Shown here in pieces: positions 1-9,780 of a stretch of DNA of 29,279 nucleotides. Position 1 is the first letter of the stretch. Each line of letters begins with the position of its first letter. The stretch is from Chromera velia (lineage: Eukaryota > Sar > Chromeraceae): the NCBI GenBank assembly GCA_018398765.1, contig JAHBMJ010000657.1, forward strand, positions 7,246 through 36,524, given 5' to 3'. Under the pieces are notes generated by a model. That model saw nothing but the letters and a program-made list of their open reading frames with translations, ran no database searches and was not told where the DNA came from. The position numbers were made by a program, and so were the translations under genes.

Positions 1-470
1 GACAACATTGAGGGATTCAAGGGTCAGCCAGGCAGGGAGGCATGCGTTTACTTTCAGAAAACGAATTCTGTATGAAAGTAAACGCAGACAACATTGAGGG
101 ATTCAAGGGTCAGCCAGGCAGGGAGGCATGCGTTTACCTTCAGAAAACGAATTCTGTATGAAAGTAAACGCAGACAACATTGAGGGATTCAAGGGTCAGC
201 CAGGCAGGGAGGCATGCGTTTACTTTCAGAAAACGAATTCTGTATGAAAGTAAACGCAGACAACATTGAGGGATTCAAGGGTCAGCCAGGCAGGGAGGCA
301 TGCGTTTACTTTCAGAAAACGAATTCTGTATGAAAGTAAACGCAGACAACATTGAGGGATTCAAGGGTCAGCCAGGCAGGGAGGCATGCGTTTACCTTCA
401 GAAAACGAATTCTGTATGAAAGTAAACGCAGACAACATTGAGGGATTCAAGGGTCAGCCAGGCAGGCAGG
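1..470. repeat. 86-bp tandem repeat with internal hairpin
   Basis: Units begin at 1, 87, 173, 259, 345 and 431. The last is partial and degrades near 470, and the array is probably cut by the window's left edge. Copies are nearly identical. Each unit contains TGCGTTTACTTTCA, a 16-nt loop, then the exact reverse complement TGAAAGTAAACGCA (43-56 and 73-86 in the first unit). Copies 2 and 5 share a T-to-C change in the left arm (TTACCTTC), so the pattern T,C,T,T,C hints at a three-unit higher-order period of 258 bp. The array lies upstream of the ATP synthase exons and, if the gene continues leftward, sits inside one of its introns. Confidence 0.95.
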
Positions 471-973
471 GAGGCACTGAGGGCATGGGGGGAAGAGGCA
501 TTGATCATGGTTCTGTCTGGAAGGAAGACAGGAAGCGAACGATACATGCGTGTTGTTTTTTTTCTTTTCTTTTCTTTTTTGTTATCTCTTCAATGCTCTC
601 TGTCGGTTTATCTGCCTGCTTGTCATTCTTCGTCTGCACAGACAGCGCTTGAGTCAGTACTTGCGTGAGTGAGTGAGCGATCGTTTGACTCGTCTCGAGA
701 AAGAGAGAGAGAGAGAGAGACAGAGAGAGAGGAATCTCCCAAATAGGTATTCAGAAAAGGCGGGTGGACATGACCACTGTCGAATAGACAGACACTCGTT
801 GTGCTCATGCGTTCGTTCTTCTGTCTTGTTCCCATTTCTTCTCCGTCCAAGCATCCAAACTATTTCTGATTCTTTCTGTCTGCCTTTCTTTGTTTGTGTC
901 TTTCAATGTTCCTTTCTTTCTTTCTTTCTTTCTTTCTTTCCTTTCTTTTCTTCTTCTTTCTTCCTGTCTGCAG
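471..973. repeat. Microsatellite-rich stretch, probably intronic
   Basis: I see no supported gene here. It holds a T-rich tract near 556-577, GTGAGT repeats near 665-677, a (GA)n tract near 702-732 and TTTC tetranucleotides near 905-957. The last pyrimidine tract runs into TTCCTGTCTGCAG, which serves as the 3' splice site of the exon starting at 974. Open frames in this stretch are low-complexity products of the repeats. Confidence 0.7.
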
Positions 974-1492
974 AGCTTCTGGCCGGAAACGTCGACGACA
1001 TTCCTGAGGTGGCCTTCTACATGTCTGGAAGTCAGTCCCCGTCTCCGTCTCTGTATCTGTATCTGTATCTGTGACTGGATTGGTTCTCGGGACTTCCTCT
1101 TCTTTCTCTCCATATGTGCGTGAACCCCTCACTCTCTTTTCTTCTCTTCTCTTCTCTTCTCTTCTCTTCTGCCCTCTTCTCTCCTCTGCCGCTCTTTGTG
1201 TTTTTGCCTACTCTGTGGTTGATCAAAATTGGATACAGCAAGCCAGATGAAGCTTAACTTTTCTTGCAGGGACAGCTAGGGTGATAAGATATTTTGTGCT
1301 TCTTTTTTCTGTCGTTCCATTCTATGCACAAAGCTCCGGAGGGCTATCGCTGGTCCTCCTCTTTCTATCGTGTCTGTATTCCCTCCCTCCCCTCCTGCTT
1401 CTTTGTCTCCTTCTTTGTCGCTTTCTTTCTCTGCAGATCTCGCGGAAGTCCGCGATAAGGCTGTCCGTCTCGCTCAGGGCGAGAGCGTGTAG
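974..1492 (+). CDS. ATP synthase F1 subunit beta, last two exons (partial)
   Basis: Two small exons, 974-1030 and 1437-1492, encode the C-terminus of an F1 beta subunit, the catalytic subunit of F-type ATP synthase. The first encodes LLAGNVDDIPEVAFYMSG, matching the family's conserved segment LxG-x-D-x-xPE-x-AFYM-x-G. It follows TGTCTGCAG and ends in GGAA before GTCAGT. The second follows TTTCTCTGCAG and encodes LAEVRDKAVRLAQGESV with a TAG stop at 1490-1492. A phase-1 join (A plus AT) makes Asn and keeps the family's xxEVxxKAxxLA helix in register. The first exon begins with AG, so the preceding exon must donate one base; it is not visible here. The 406-bp intron holds a GTATCT-type hexamer repeat near 1053-1071 and TCTTC repeats near 1138-1170. 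Mitochondrial origin is more likely than plastid because the gene is nuclear and split; this is inference. I judged the identity from motifs alone. Confidence 0.66.
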
Positions 1493-2645
1493 AAAGGAAA
1501 CAACAGAGAGAGTAAAGAAGAGAAGAGAAAAGAGGGGTGCCATGAATGAATGAATGAATGAATGAATGAATGTCGGATGGCCTCTTTGAATGGGAAGGCC
1601 TCTTTCCCCTCATTGCATCTGCATCTCTCCCACATGATTTCTCTGTTTGTCTGTCTGTTTGTCCTTTTTTCAGCATTTGAAAAGGAGGAAAAGCTCTTTT
1701 TGGTCTTCCGTTCCTATCCCTCGGAGAAAAATTTCTGTTGTCGTGTTTAAGCGAATAGAAGAGATCGGGAGGGGTGGGTGGGTGGGGGGGTAAGTGAATA
1801 TTCGTTTAGTGCAGAGAAGGGAGGGAAGGGAAGGGGAGGATACTTACTTCTATCGATCGGCGAAGGGGATCGATATCGATCGGCGTTACTTCTATTCGTT
1901 TCGTCGTCGAGACTCAAGTCCGCGCATCTAGGAGAGGAAGAGGAAGAAGAAAAAGATTTCTTCGTACCTGACAGGGGAAGGAAGGAGGATGGTGGGCATC
2001 ATCAGAAGAAAGATGAAGAGGGAAGAAAGAAAGACATACATGGGTCAGCAGGGCGCGCTTTCTTGCAGGTCATCGTTTGCCAACCTTTGCAAGCCGTCCT
2101 CTGCCTGTCTGCCAAACAAACAAACACGGAAAGATGCCGGCCCCGTTGCGTTGGATACTCAGTTTCCCATTCCCCCCCCCCTTTCTCTTCTCTCTGGCGT
2201 CGATCGGTGGACAGATTGAAGGCCGCCAGTTTCAGGGGGGGATTTCGGTGAACCGTCTAATTTTCTCTCGGGCGTCTCTCAAAAAGCCGAAGCCCATGCA
2301 ATTAATTCCTCTCTCAGCGAAATCCCCGTCGATCGGTTTGAATGGGACGTCGTTTGTTCTGCATGACGCTCACTCGATCGTTTGGTAGATTGGTTGGTTT
2401 TGTTCGGCATAGTTCGCCAACACGGTAGGTAATTTAGACGAGGGCGATACCCTCCGAGTCAGGTCCCTAGTCAGGTCCGCTTCCCTTCTGCTCCTGCGCC
2501 CGCTCGAAAAGGCAACACGCCTAGCAACAAGCAGAGAAACAACCTCAAAAGGTCAGAGCAGACGAATAAACTACCATTAGATAAACTATAGCTAGCATGC
2601 CACTCTCCACTAGCTTTTCTTACTAGTTTTTTTAGCATCATGCAT
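1493..2645. other. 3' flank and intergenic DNA, no supported gene
   Basis: Contains a GAAT tetranucleotide run (about 1543-1572), a G-rich run near 1773-1790 and a pair of ATCGATCGGCG direct repeats near 1854-1886, with the palindrome ATCGATATCGAT between them. An open frame at 1778-2251 is dominated by Gly, Glu and Lys/Arg stretches and resembles no family I know, so I do not call it a gene. Downstream, 2260-2645 is unique sequence without clear coding signal and leads into the 51-bp array. Confidence 0.6.
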
Positions 2646-3167
2646 GTCTTGTTTGTTAGGGGCAAAAACATTGAACGGGGCATAAATGTGTAATGAGTCT
2701 TGTTTGTTAGGGGCAAAAACATTGAGCGGGGCATAATTGTGTAATGAGTCTTGTTTGTTAGGAGGAAAAACATTAAACGGGGCATAATTGTCTAATAAGT
2801 CTTGTTTGTTAGGAGGAAAAACATTGAACGGGGTATAATTGTGTAATGAGTCTTGTTTGTTAGGGGTAAAAACATTGAACGGGGCATAATTGTGTAATGA
2901 GTCTTGTTTGTTGGGGCAAAAAACATTGAACGGGGTATAATCGTATAATGAGTCTGGTTTTTTGGGGGCAAAAACATTGAACAGGGCATAATTGTGTAAT
3001 CGGTCTTGTTTGTTAGGGATAAAAACATTGAACGGGGTATAATCGTATAATGGGTCTTCTTTGTTAGGGGCAAAAACATTGAACGGGGTATAATTGTGTA
3101 ATCAGTCTTGTTTGTTAGGAGTAAAAACATTGAACGGGGCATAATTGTGTAATGAGTCTTGTTTGTT
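2646..3167. repeat. 51-bp minisatellite, left array (about 10 units)
   Basis: The unit reads roughly CTTGTTTGTTAGGGGCAAAA, then ACATTGAACGGGGCATAA, then TTGTGTAATGAGT. Units recur every 51 bp with point variants such as GGGG/GGAG and CATAAT/TATAAT. Because 51 is 17 codons, one minus-strand frame stays open and would encode a 17-residue periodic peptide (NKTHYTIMPRSMFLPLT type). I read that as a by-product of the period. The array is cut at 3167 by the 5' LTR of the retrotransposon. Confidence 0.95.
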
Positions 3168-3912
3168 TGTGAAAGAAAACAACGGTCCCGTTCCTGGTCG
3201 GATTCGCAGAGGGTGAATTCCGGTCCCGGCCTTTCCATTCGTCCCTTCGCCCCGAGCTAGAGAAAGGAGCGACGCTCATGCGGCGTCCCGTCCATACGGG
3301 GTGGCGGAGCACCTGCGACAGAGGTGTGCATGTTGTGAGTTCCATGGTATGGCCTGTATGCACTTTGGCGTAAGAAATACACCTCAGGCACTCACCGTGG
3401 TGGTGTGTGCTCCGGGCCTTTATATGGGATTTAATTAAGACGATGGTGCAGTTATGCCATCGAAGGCTTCAGAATTAATTCCGGTCGAATTAATTTCCAG
3501 ACGGTCAGACAGACGTGCACGGCAGTTACCGTCTGTCTGAATGAGAGACTTGATCTAGGGATTGACAGAGCTTCATGTGTAGGATCTGTACTGTGCCCTA
3601 TGTGTCTCTGTGGTTCTCTTGTACTCTGAGTATTGCACAAAGCCACCAGCAGGAACGTACTGTGGACTGTGGGGGTTCATAGATTTTCTGTCTGGTGAAG
3701 AGACTGATCAGATATTTATTTCTGATTATCTGTATCGGTCTAGACGAGTACGTTAGGGTGACGTATTTGCTGTGGTCCTCTAATAGGAGAGGGCCAAGAG
3801 CTCGGGAGTATAGCAGTTTGAGGAGTCCTCTGGATAGGCTAGAGGATCGACACGGGAGGGCCCATAGGATTCTGCTGGAGGAATCACGAGAGAGGTGAGA
3901 CTCTACTTTTCA
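3168..3912 (+). repeat. 5' LTR of the copia element (745 bp)
   Basis: Starts TGTGAAAGAAAAC and ends GACTCTACTTTTCA. It contains a TATA-like TTTATATGG near 3419-3427 that could serve as promoter; the 3' copy reads TTCATATGG instead. An 11-bp perfect inverted repeat, TCAGACAGACG (3505-3515) and CGTCTGTCTGA (3530-3540), lies in a stretch identical in both LTRs. The left neighbour is the minisatellite sequence GAGTCTTGTTTGTT. Confidence 0.93.
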
Positions 3913-3913
3913 C

Positions 3914-3931
3914 TGGCGCCGTCACTGAGGG
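3914..3931 (+). promoter_or_regulatory. Candidate tRNA primer-binding site
   Basis: TGGCGCCGTCACTGAGGG begins one base after the LTR end. A primer-binding site normally starts TGG, the complement of the tRNA CCA tail, within a few bases of the 5' LTR. Here the primer would be a tRNA ending ...GACGGCGCCA. I cannot say which tRNA this is. It does not resemble the initiator-Met site common in plant copia elements. Confidence 0.6.
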
Positions 3932-4001
3932 AGTCTCCCGTTGTCATTCCGACAACATTCCCCTTGTTGTATTCCCGATTCCCTACTGCAGGTGACATAC
4001 C

Positions 4002-6836
4002 ATGGGTCCCAAGAAGGATACTCCTAGGGACGCTCCCCACGGGTGCATCGCGATCAAGGGTATGGAGGCGAAGACCGTGGGTGTCTTCAGCCTCACGGAC
4101 GATGCGGACATCATCGAGTGGATACAGCAATACGCAGATGCTGTTACCATTCTCGGTGACTCGGACGAGTGGTACGGCGGGCTCACCCTCACCAACAGAA
4201 ACAAGGTGGGGGTCAACGTCAAGCACTACGTCGCAAGGACCGAGGTGGAAGTGCTGGAGAAGGTGGTGGAACGGGTGCCCCACCTCAGCTCGGAAGTCTC
4301 TGAGCAGCTCCAGATTTTCTACAGGCACGTTGTGGACTGCGTCTCTCCGCCCGACGTGGAGTGGATGAAGAGATATCTGCAGCGGACCGACGTCCTGAGA
4401 ATAGGCAAGGCGAAGATCATAGAAATCAGGGAGCTTCTCTCATGCCGAGAGAAGGAGAGAATCTCTGGTCCCCAGTTGAAGTCCCTGAATGAGCAGATCC
4501 TCTGCCTGCAGACTCTGAAGGAACCCTCCTCCCTCTCCCTGTCTCGCCCTGTTGTGTTTTTTTCAGGTGGGGAGCTCTATGGGGGAGCTCCAACAGAGAC
4601 AAAAGTGAAGATGGAGGAGGAGATGGGAGCAATACCAGACACCTCCCGTCAGATGACCGTCTCCGTGTCCAGTGAGCAGCGTCCGGCCTCTGTTGAGCGG
4701 GACCGCCATAGCAGTAGCAGTAGCAGCTTCAGTGTGGGGGTGCAGGTGGTCGGTGTGCGACCTGACACCACCCTGGTAGAGAAGAAAAGGAAGCAGTACG
4801 AGGACCTCGTGGCGCAGATATCGGGTCTGAACGCTGAACGGGGTGCTGATAAGCTCCGAATTCTGGAGATCCAGAAGGAGGAGAATGACGTGATGAGTGG
4901 TATGCCCAAGAGGGACAACTTCCCTGAGGGGTCCGAAGGGAAGGAGGAGTACGTATCAGAGCTGGCATCCTAAGTCGAGAAGAAAGAGGTCTTCGACGCT
5001 GGGAAGGCTGACAGGGATATGCTGGTAGCGACCTTGCAAGGTCACATCGACCAGTTGGTGTCTGATGTGTTTGCTCTGAACGAGCAGGCCGACAAACTCC
5101 GCAAGGAGATAGACGCGCTCTCTCCTCCTCCCCAGGCCAAGGGCGTCCCTGGGGGTGCTGCTGAAGGCCGCCTGCCTTCGGTATTCCCGATGACCTCCCT
5201 TACGGGTGGGGGGGTATATCCTGCAGTGTCTCCCTCTAAACCTGCGACGGTGTCTGTAGGTGGAGAGGTGTGTACTGATGATATTGGGGCTCCGGAAGCT
5301 CCTGACATCTTCTCTTTCCTGGGAATTAGGGAGTCGAGTAGGACTCGGGGGAGGCCGAAGTATGACCCTGAGGATCTCCTCATCGCCTACACCCTGGAGG
5401 AGATCTTGACATCGGTCCCGAGGACCTTTGTGGAGATGCGCGATAAGGTCGTGGCGATGATCTTTGCACACTTTTTCAAGACGATCCAGTACTTGACTTC
5501 TGCTCTCGTCCTGGAGTACGAGAGGATTGCTTGTAAGCCCTGTAGGTTCGGGACCTACATGGAGCTGCTGGCACATCACAAGCGTCTCCTGAACCACCTG
5601 GTTGAGGAGAACATCGTCCACGAACTCGGCGTGAAGTACAGGCTCGGGCTCCTGACTGCGCACCTGCCAAACGACCTCATAATGAGGTGGCAGGAGAGGC
5701 AGACCCCGGTGGACCTCACTAGCGAAGTGGAGATCACCAAGGAGATCCACGCCATCGCTGCCCAGGCAGAGACCTTTAACAAGTCTCTCGGGGATGCATG
5801 GGACCAGGGCTTGGTCAAAGGAGCTCTCGTTGAGGACTTGAAGAGAGAGTGGGAACAGAAGGCGGCAACCTTCGGTGTGAAGGACTCGGGGGGTGCCTCG
5901 CGAGGGAGCATCATTCTGAAGGTTCCTTTCGTAGCGTTCGTGGGGCCTGGAAGAGTCCCGCAGAGGAAGTCCCCTTCCAAGGTAAAGGGAGGGAAACCCT
6001 CAGGAGGAAAGACCCCTGACTCTGGCGGGAAGGGCAGGGGCAACTCCGATCACGGTAGGCAGGGCAGTGCTGGCGGGGGTTTCAGCAAGGGGGATGGCGG
6101 GGGGGGCTCCAATCGGGGGCGCTCTCCTGGGTCCAATTCCTCTGCTCCCTCCAGTCGATACAATGACAAGGGAGTAGAAAGAAAGGAGCGTCCTCCCACT
6201 CAGGCCGTTGTCAACCCTAGGGGCCCCAACAGGAACCCCGTTCTCGATCGATATGGTGTCCGACACCGGGATGGAACCAGATCGGATGCGTTCATCGGAA
6301 TGATGGTGGGTCCTAGAGAAACTCCCATCAAACCCGGTCAGTGGGATGGAGAGTTTGGGTCTTTGTGGGACAAAGCGTGTTGGGATCCTGCCAGCAGGAG
6401 GAGCCTTCCCCACAGGTACCGCGATGGGCAGTGCCTGAGATGCAACCGTCCGGACGGATATGCAGAGTAAGGGGGCCATGGGGCTTGTCCTTGGATTCGG
6501 AAGAAGGACGGCTGCCCAGCGTGTAAAACGATGGGCCATGCTCCCAACAACTGCCCTGATGAGAACGCGAAGAAGCGATGGATGATGAAGCAGATGGACA
6601 AGACCGGGCAGGACAGGGGTGGCTCCGAGGGCCATCCTAAAGGTCCTCCGGGAGGAGGAGGCTGTGGAAGCGCCGGCTCCGGAGACCGTCAAGGGTCTCC
6701 CTATCCTGGTCATGGGGGCGGCTCAGGGGGGAAAGGAGGCAGTGGGGGTCGTGGCTGTGGTGGGCGCACCCTTTCTCCCGGCAGGTTCAACAACGAGAAC
6801 TTTGAGAAGAAGAACTCAGACTCCAGACAGGCGTAG
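4002..6836 (+). pseudogene. gag: gag-like polyprotein with CCHC zinc knuckle, interrupted
   Basis: The ATG at 4002 lies in an ACCATGG context. One frame runs to 6836, broken by TAA at 4971-4973 and TAA at 6468-6470, and closed by TAG at 6834-6836. The first part (about 320 codons) includes a charged region likely to form coiled coil near 4770-4900. The second (5019-6470) has an all-alpha region near 5370-5800, rich in Leu, Glu and Arg, as expected for a capsid. It ends in a long Gly/Ser/Lys/Arg-rich tail near 5950-6200. At 6513-6554 the frame encodes CPACKTMGHAPNNC, a canonical CX2CX4HX4C nucleic-acid-binding knuckle of retroelement nucleocapsids. A second, looser CX2C...HX2C cluster just before it is broken by the 6468 stop. 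The assignment rests on position and the knuckle; the N-terminal half matches no family I recognise. Confidence 0.82.
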
Positions 6837-6874
6837 CGGGGGGGTAGTGTCCCTCCTGTATCCTCGCAGAGTGT

Positions 6875-8467
6875 CAAGACGATGATGATGGTGTTGTAGT
6901 AACGGGTGGCATCTCACGTGGGAAGGAGGACTCGTTCAACCTGACCACCCACGCATTTAAGGGTGAAGAGAAGATCCCTCATGGGGAGGGGTCTCTTGGT
7001 AAGGTCCGCTTTGCAGACCAGCTTGGCCTCCCTTTGTGCTATAAGCCTAGAGCTAAGTACTCACCCAACTATGACACTGTAACAACGACCTTTCTTGTAT
7101 AGCATGATGGGGCTATAGAGCGGCTGTCTGCTTGGGATCCTGTTGGGATCTACACGGGGGTCGATGTATGGAGAGAAGGAGTCCGTGGAGCCTGGCAAAC
7201 GCTCTTGTCTGATGAGCCTGAACGGACAGGCTTAGAACGTATGGGGTGGGCTATCTTCCCTACAGGTTTGGAGACTTGCATATCATTGACGGTCATACAA
7301 GCCTTCCAGTCTGAGTTCACTACGGGAGGAGTCCAGCGCATCAGGAATATGATGGAAGTCTTAGAGCATGACCCCCATCTCCTTGAGGTCATCTCTCGCA
7401 CGCGGGGACCGGAAGACGAGACCACCATGGGTGTGGTGCCCTCTGGTTCAAAGTCTGCTGTCTACACGGTCTTCCAGTATGAGAATGAACTGATGAACGA
7501 CCCGAGCAGGACCCGGCGTCGGGCTGGGTTTCCAGAAAAGTTCAAGGTCTACAAGGTTTCGGGAAATGCGAGATCCCAGATCCTTGAGCTCGTCGAGTAC
7601 AGGGTCCTCAAGATCCATATTGACTCCAGAACCTGTACGTTCGGGAACCTTATCTCTTGGAGGAAGGTGAGGAGCCTTATCCGTGCCTTTGGGGGGCTGG
7701 ATATCCCGGAATGGACGGGTTTGTTTACAGGGGGCGTTGGGGAGGAGGGTGATGGGCCCCCAGACGGGGGGCTTCCTAAGAGGACGAGGCACCGGCACTA
7801 TGAGCATCTTGTCACGGGACAAGATTTTATTGAGTGGAAGATGTGGTTGGAAATGCCTCTCTAGTTACGGAGACTGGAGGATGAAGTGGTGTTCTCCTGT
7901 CCTGCAGTTCTTGGCATCCGGTTTGGGATTCATGACCCCTCCGGCACTCTAAAGAACATAGTCGTCCCCTGCCTCCTCCACACGGTCGATCAGCTGAACC
8001 TCCCCGACGACGTGCTGGTTCGCAATGCTCCTGGTGCAGGTCTCTTTATCCCTCGCTCTTCTACGAAGGATATCCTCCCCGCCTACCGTGCGTAGGCGGA
8101 GAGAACAAAGGAGGAGAGGCAAATCTCACATAGGGTGAGACTGTCTATGGACCTGATGTACCAGGAGGGGGTGCGATAGGGAATTCCGCAGGTTGATATT
8201 GAGGTTATGGACACCCCCTTCAAGGTGGGGGCACCAGAGACCTGCATCATCCACAAGCCTTGGGGAGACAGGCCGGATGGATACGGCCTCAACCACCTCC
8301 CTCGAGCAGTGTACGACCGCAGCTTGCACTACAAGGCCGTTCCAAACGAGTCTTTTGAGCACTCCCTTAGGGGAGGTCCCCAACTTGAAGGCGGTTCCTG
8401 CGGGTACCGGTTCCAGTCACTGCAGGAGGTGTGGGACCGGCAAAACAAGGCGCGGCAGCTAAAGTAG
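6875..8467 (+). pseudogene. pol N-terminal region, no domain recognised, degraded
   Basis: After gag the coherent frame shifts (0 to 2, modulo 3) near 6840-6875. It then runs to 8467 with stops at 7100, 7862, 8093, 8177 and 8465. The longest open piece, 7205-7864, encodes a mixed-charge, globular-looking segment of about 220 residues. A retroviral-type aspartic protease is expected between nucleocapsid and integrase, but I could not find a DSG or DTG motif with the usual surroundings. Either it has mutated or I failed to recognise it. The frame change could be an ancestral gag-pol frameshift or later decay; the sequence alone does not decide. Confidence 0.55.
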
Positions 8468-8481
8468 CAGAGGGATCCTCA

Positions 8482-9780
8482 TGAGAGGATTCCCCGAACC
8501 CCTCTCCCAAGAAGGATTTCAGAGCCTCACCCGACGGTATTGAGGTCCCTGTGGCTGCCTACCCGATCACGTATTAGGTCGTGGGTGGATGGACTGCTTC
8601 GAAGCTGGCGGACACCGACCACTGTCAGCAAGGTTCCTTTCTCTCGGTGAGAAAGTTTGATGCTGGAGGCGCTGCCTACTTCAAACCATGGGACTACGGG
8701 TATAAACGGACACACCTGGCTGCCTTCTCGGCTATCTTGGTCGACCAGAAGCGTGAGGCGATGGCGCTACACGCGTGCTACAGACACCAGAACTTCGACG
8801 ATCTCAAGGAGACTCTCGTAGCAGAGGGCATTAAGATCGATGAGGACTGCAGAAGGTAAGTTTCTGCGTGTCCTCTCTGTCAACTGAAGAATGCGATCAC
8901 TCCAAGGATTCACAAAAGGAGTGAGCAGTTGTCTGCCGACTGGAGGCTTATCAAGAGAATGGTCTGGATCGTTGACATCTGGTTCTTCAAGGACCTTTTT
9001 GCGAAGGCCGAGACAGGGGGCTTCGGAATGATGGTGGTTCTCTACAAACCAGGAGCCGGGTTCTCTCTGGCCCACCCAGCAAAGGAGAAAGATGAGGCTT
9101 CCCTCATTGACTGTGCGTATTACTTTGCTCGCTGGCTGGGGCGTCTGCACCTGGTGTGCATGGACGGAGAGAAGGCGGGAGCGGATGCCTCCTTTTAGTC
9201 ATAGCTCCGGGGGGACGGGTCCCCCGGAATACATCCCATCGAGTACCGTCAAGGACCGCCATACGTGGATAAGGGTCTGTAGGCTTTGGTTGAGCACTAC
9301 ATTCGTAGCAATCGGGAGGGAGTGGCCCTCCTCATGTCGAACCCGAACCACCGCTTTCCCCTTGCTGTGATTCACCTTGTGGCGATGGGGGAATGTTGGG
9401 GGTGTTCCTGCGCGTTTCACAGAACGGTGGGGGGTATCCCTTTTACCCTGACTTTTCGAAGAGCGCCTCCTAGATGGAGAGTGGAGGACACCGCGGTGGT
9501 GTCTATGCCCTCCCTGGGAATGGAGTTACATGGAGTCATTGTGCAGTTCCTGGCTCCACTCACGCACGATGTTGTCGCGGTCTTTCACAGGTACAAGGAG
9601 AAAAACGTTCAAGGGGAACGTTTTACCATCCTGCAGGTCCATCCGGAACATCTGCAGACGGTTCCGGACAACCTCCGCCTCTGGGGGGGGCCTCGTTTCG
9701 ATCAGGAAGGAACCATCCTCCTGGCTCTGGTGGGTAGAGAACAGGAGGATCCTCGACTATGGAAGACTTCTGCAAGGCAG
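8482..9780 (+). pseudogene. Copia integrase (HHCC and DDE core), interrupted
   Basis: The frame changes again (2 to 1) near 8467. An HHCC zinc-binding module is visible: HACYRH with His codons at 8770 and 8785, then CPLC at 8869-8880. A catalytic core follows. Asp at 8974 lies in VWIVDIW, Asp at 9163 in LVCMDGE, and Glu at 9292 in LVEHYIRSN, which matches the vErxNrTL helix of retroelement integrases. The Asp-Asp spacing is about 63 residues and Asp-Glu about 43, longer than the usual 35. Stops fall at 8479, 8575, 8857, 9196, 9202 and 9280. The enzyme would insert the cDNA copy into the genome; this copy cannot be translated whole. Sequence after 9480 resembles the integrase C-terminal part and grades into low complexity. 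Confidence 0.83.

Noticed and set aside
642-664. A 23-nt possible micro-exon between a good acceptor (CTGCACAG) and donor (GTGAGTGAG) upstream of the ATP synthase exons.
   Set aside because: Joined to 974 in the required phase it does not give residues that clearly match the beta subunit (the TxxxF-type segment is not restored), and the donor is part of a GTGA repeat. Without a transcript it is not supportable.
673-1113. Open frames of 70-130 codons on both strands in the CT/GA tracts.
   Set aside because: They consist of Arg-Glu, Ser-Leu or Lys-Arg runs dictated by the microsatellites; only the 974-1030 exon within them has family-like sequence.
2792-3238. Long minus-strand frames across the 51-bp arrays as protein-coding genes.
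   Set aside because: They are direct products of a period divisible by three and start and stop within or just outside the array; no independent coding evidence.
3695-3898. A 67-codon frame open in both LTRs (also 18577-18780).
   Set aside because: It starts with GTG rather than ATG, and about nine of the residues differ between the LTRs with no sign of conservation. It is probably open by chance.
8853-8868. AGGTAAGT at the integrase stop as a splice donor, so the stop would be intronic.
   Set aside because: The zinc-finger CPLC continues in the same frame only 9 bases later, so nothing needs to be removed; it is one TAA among many.
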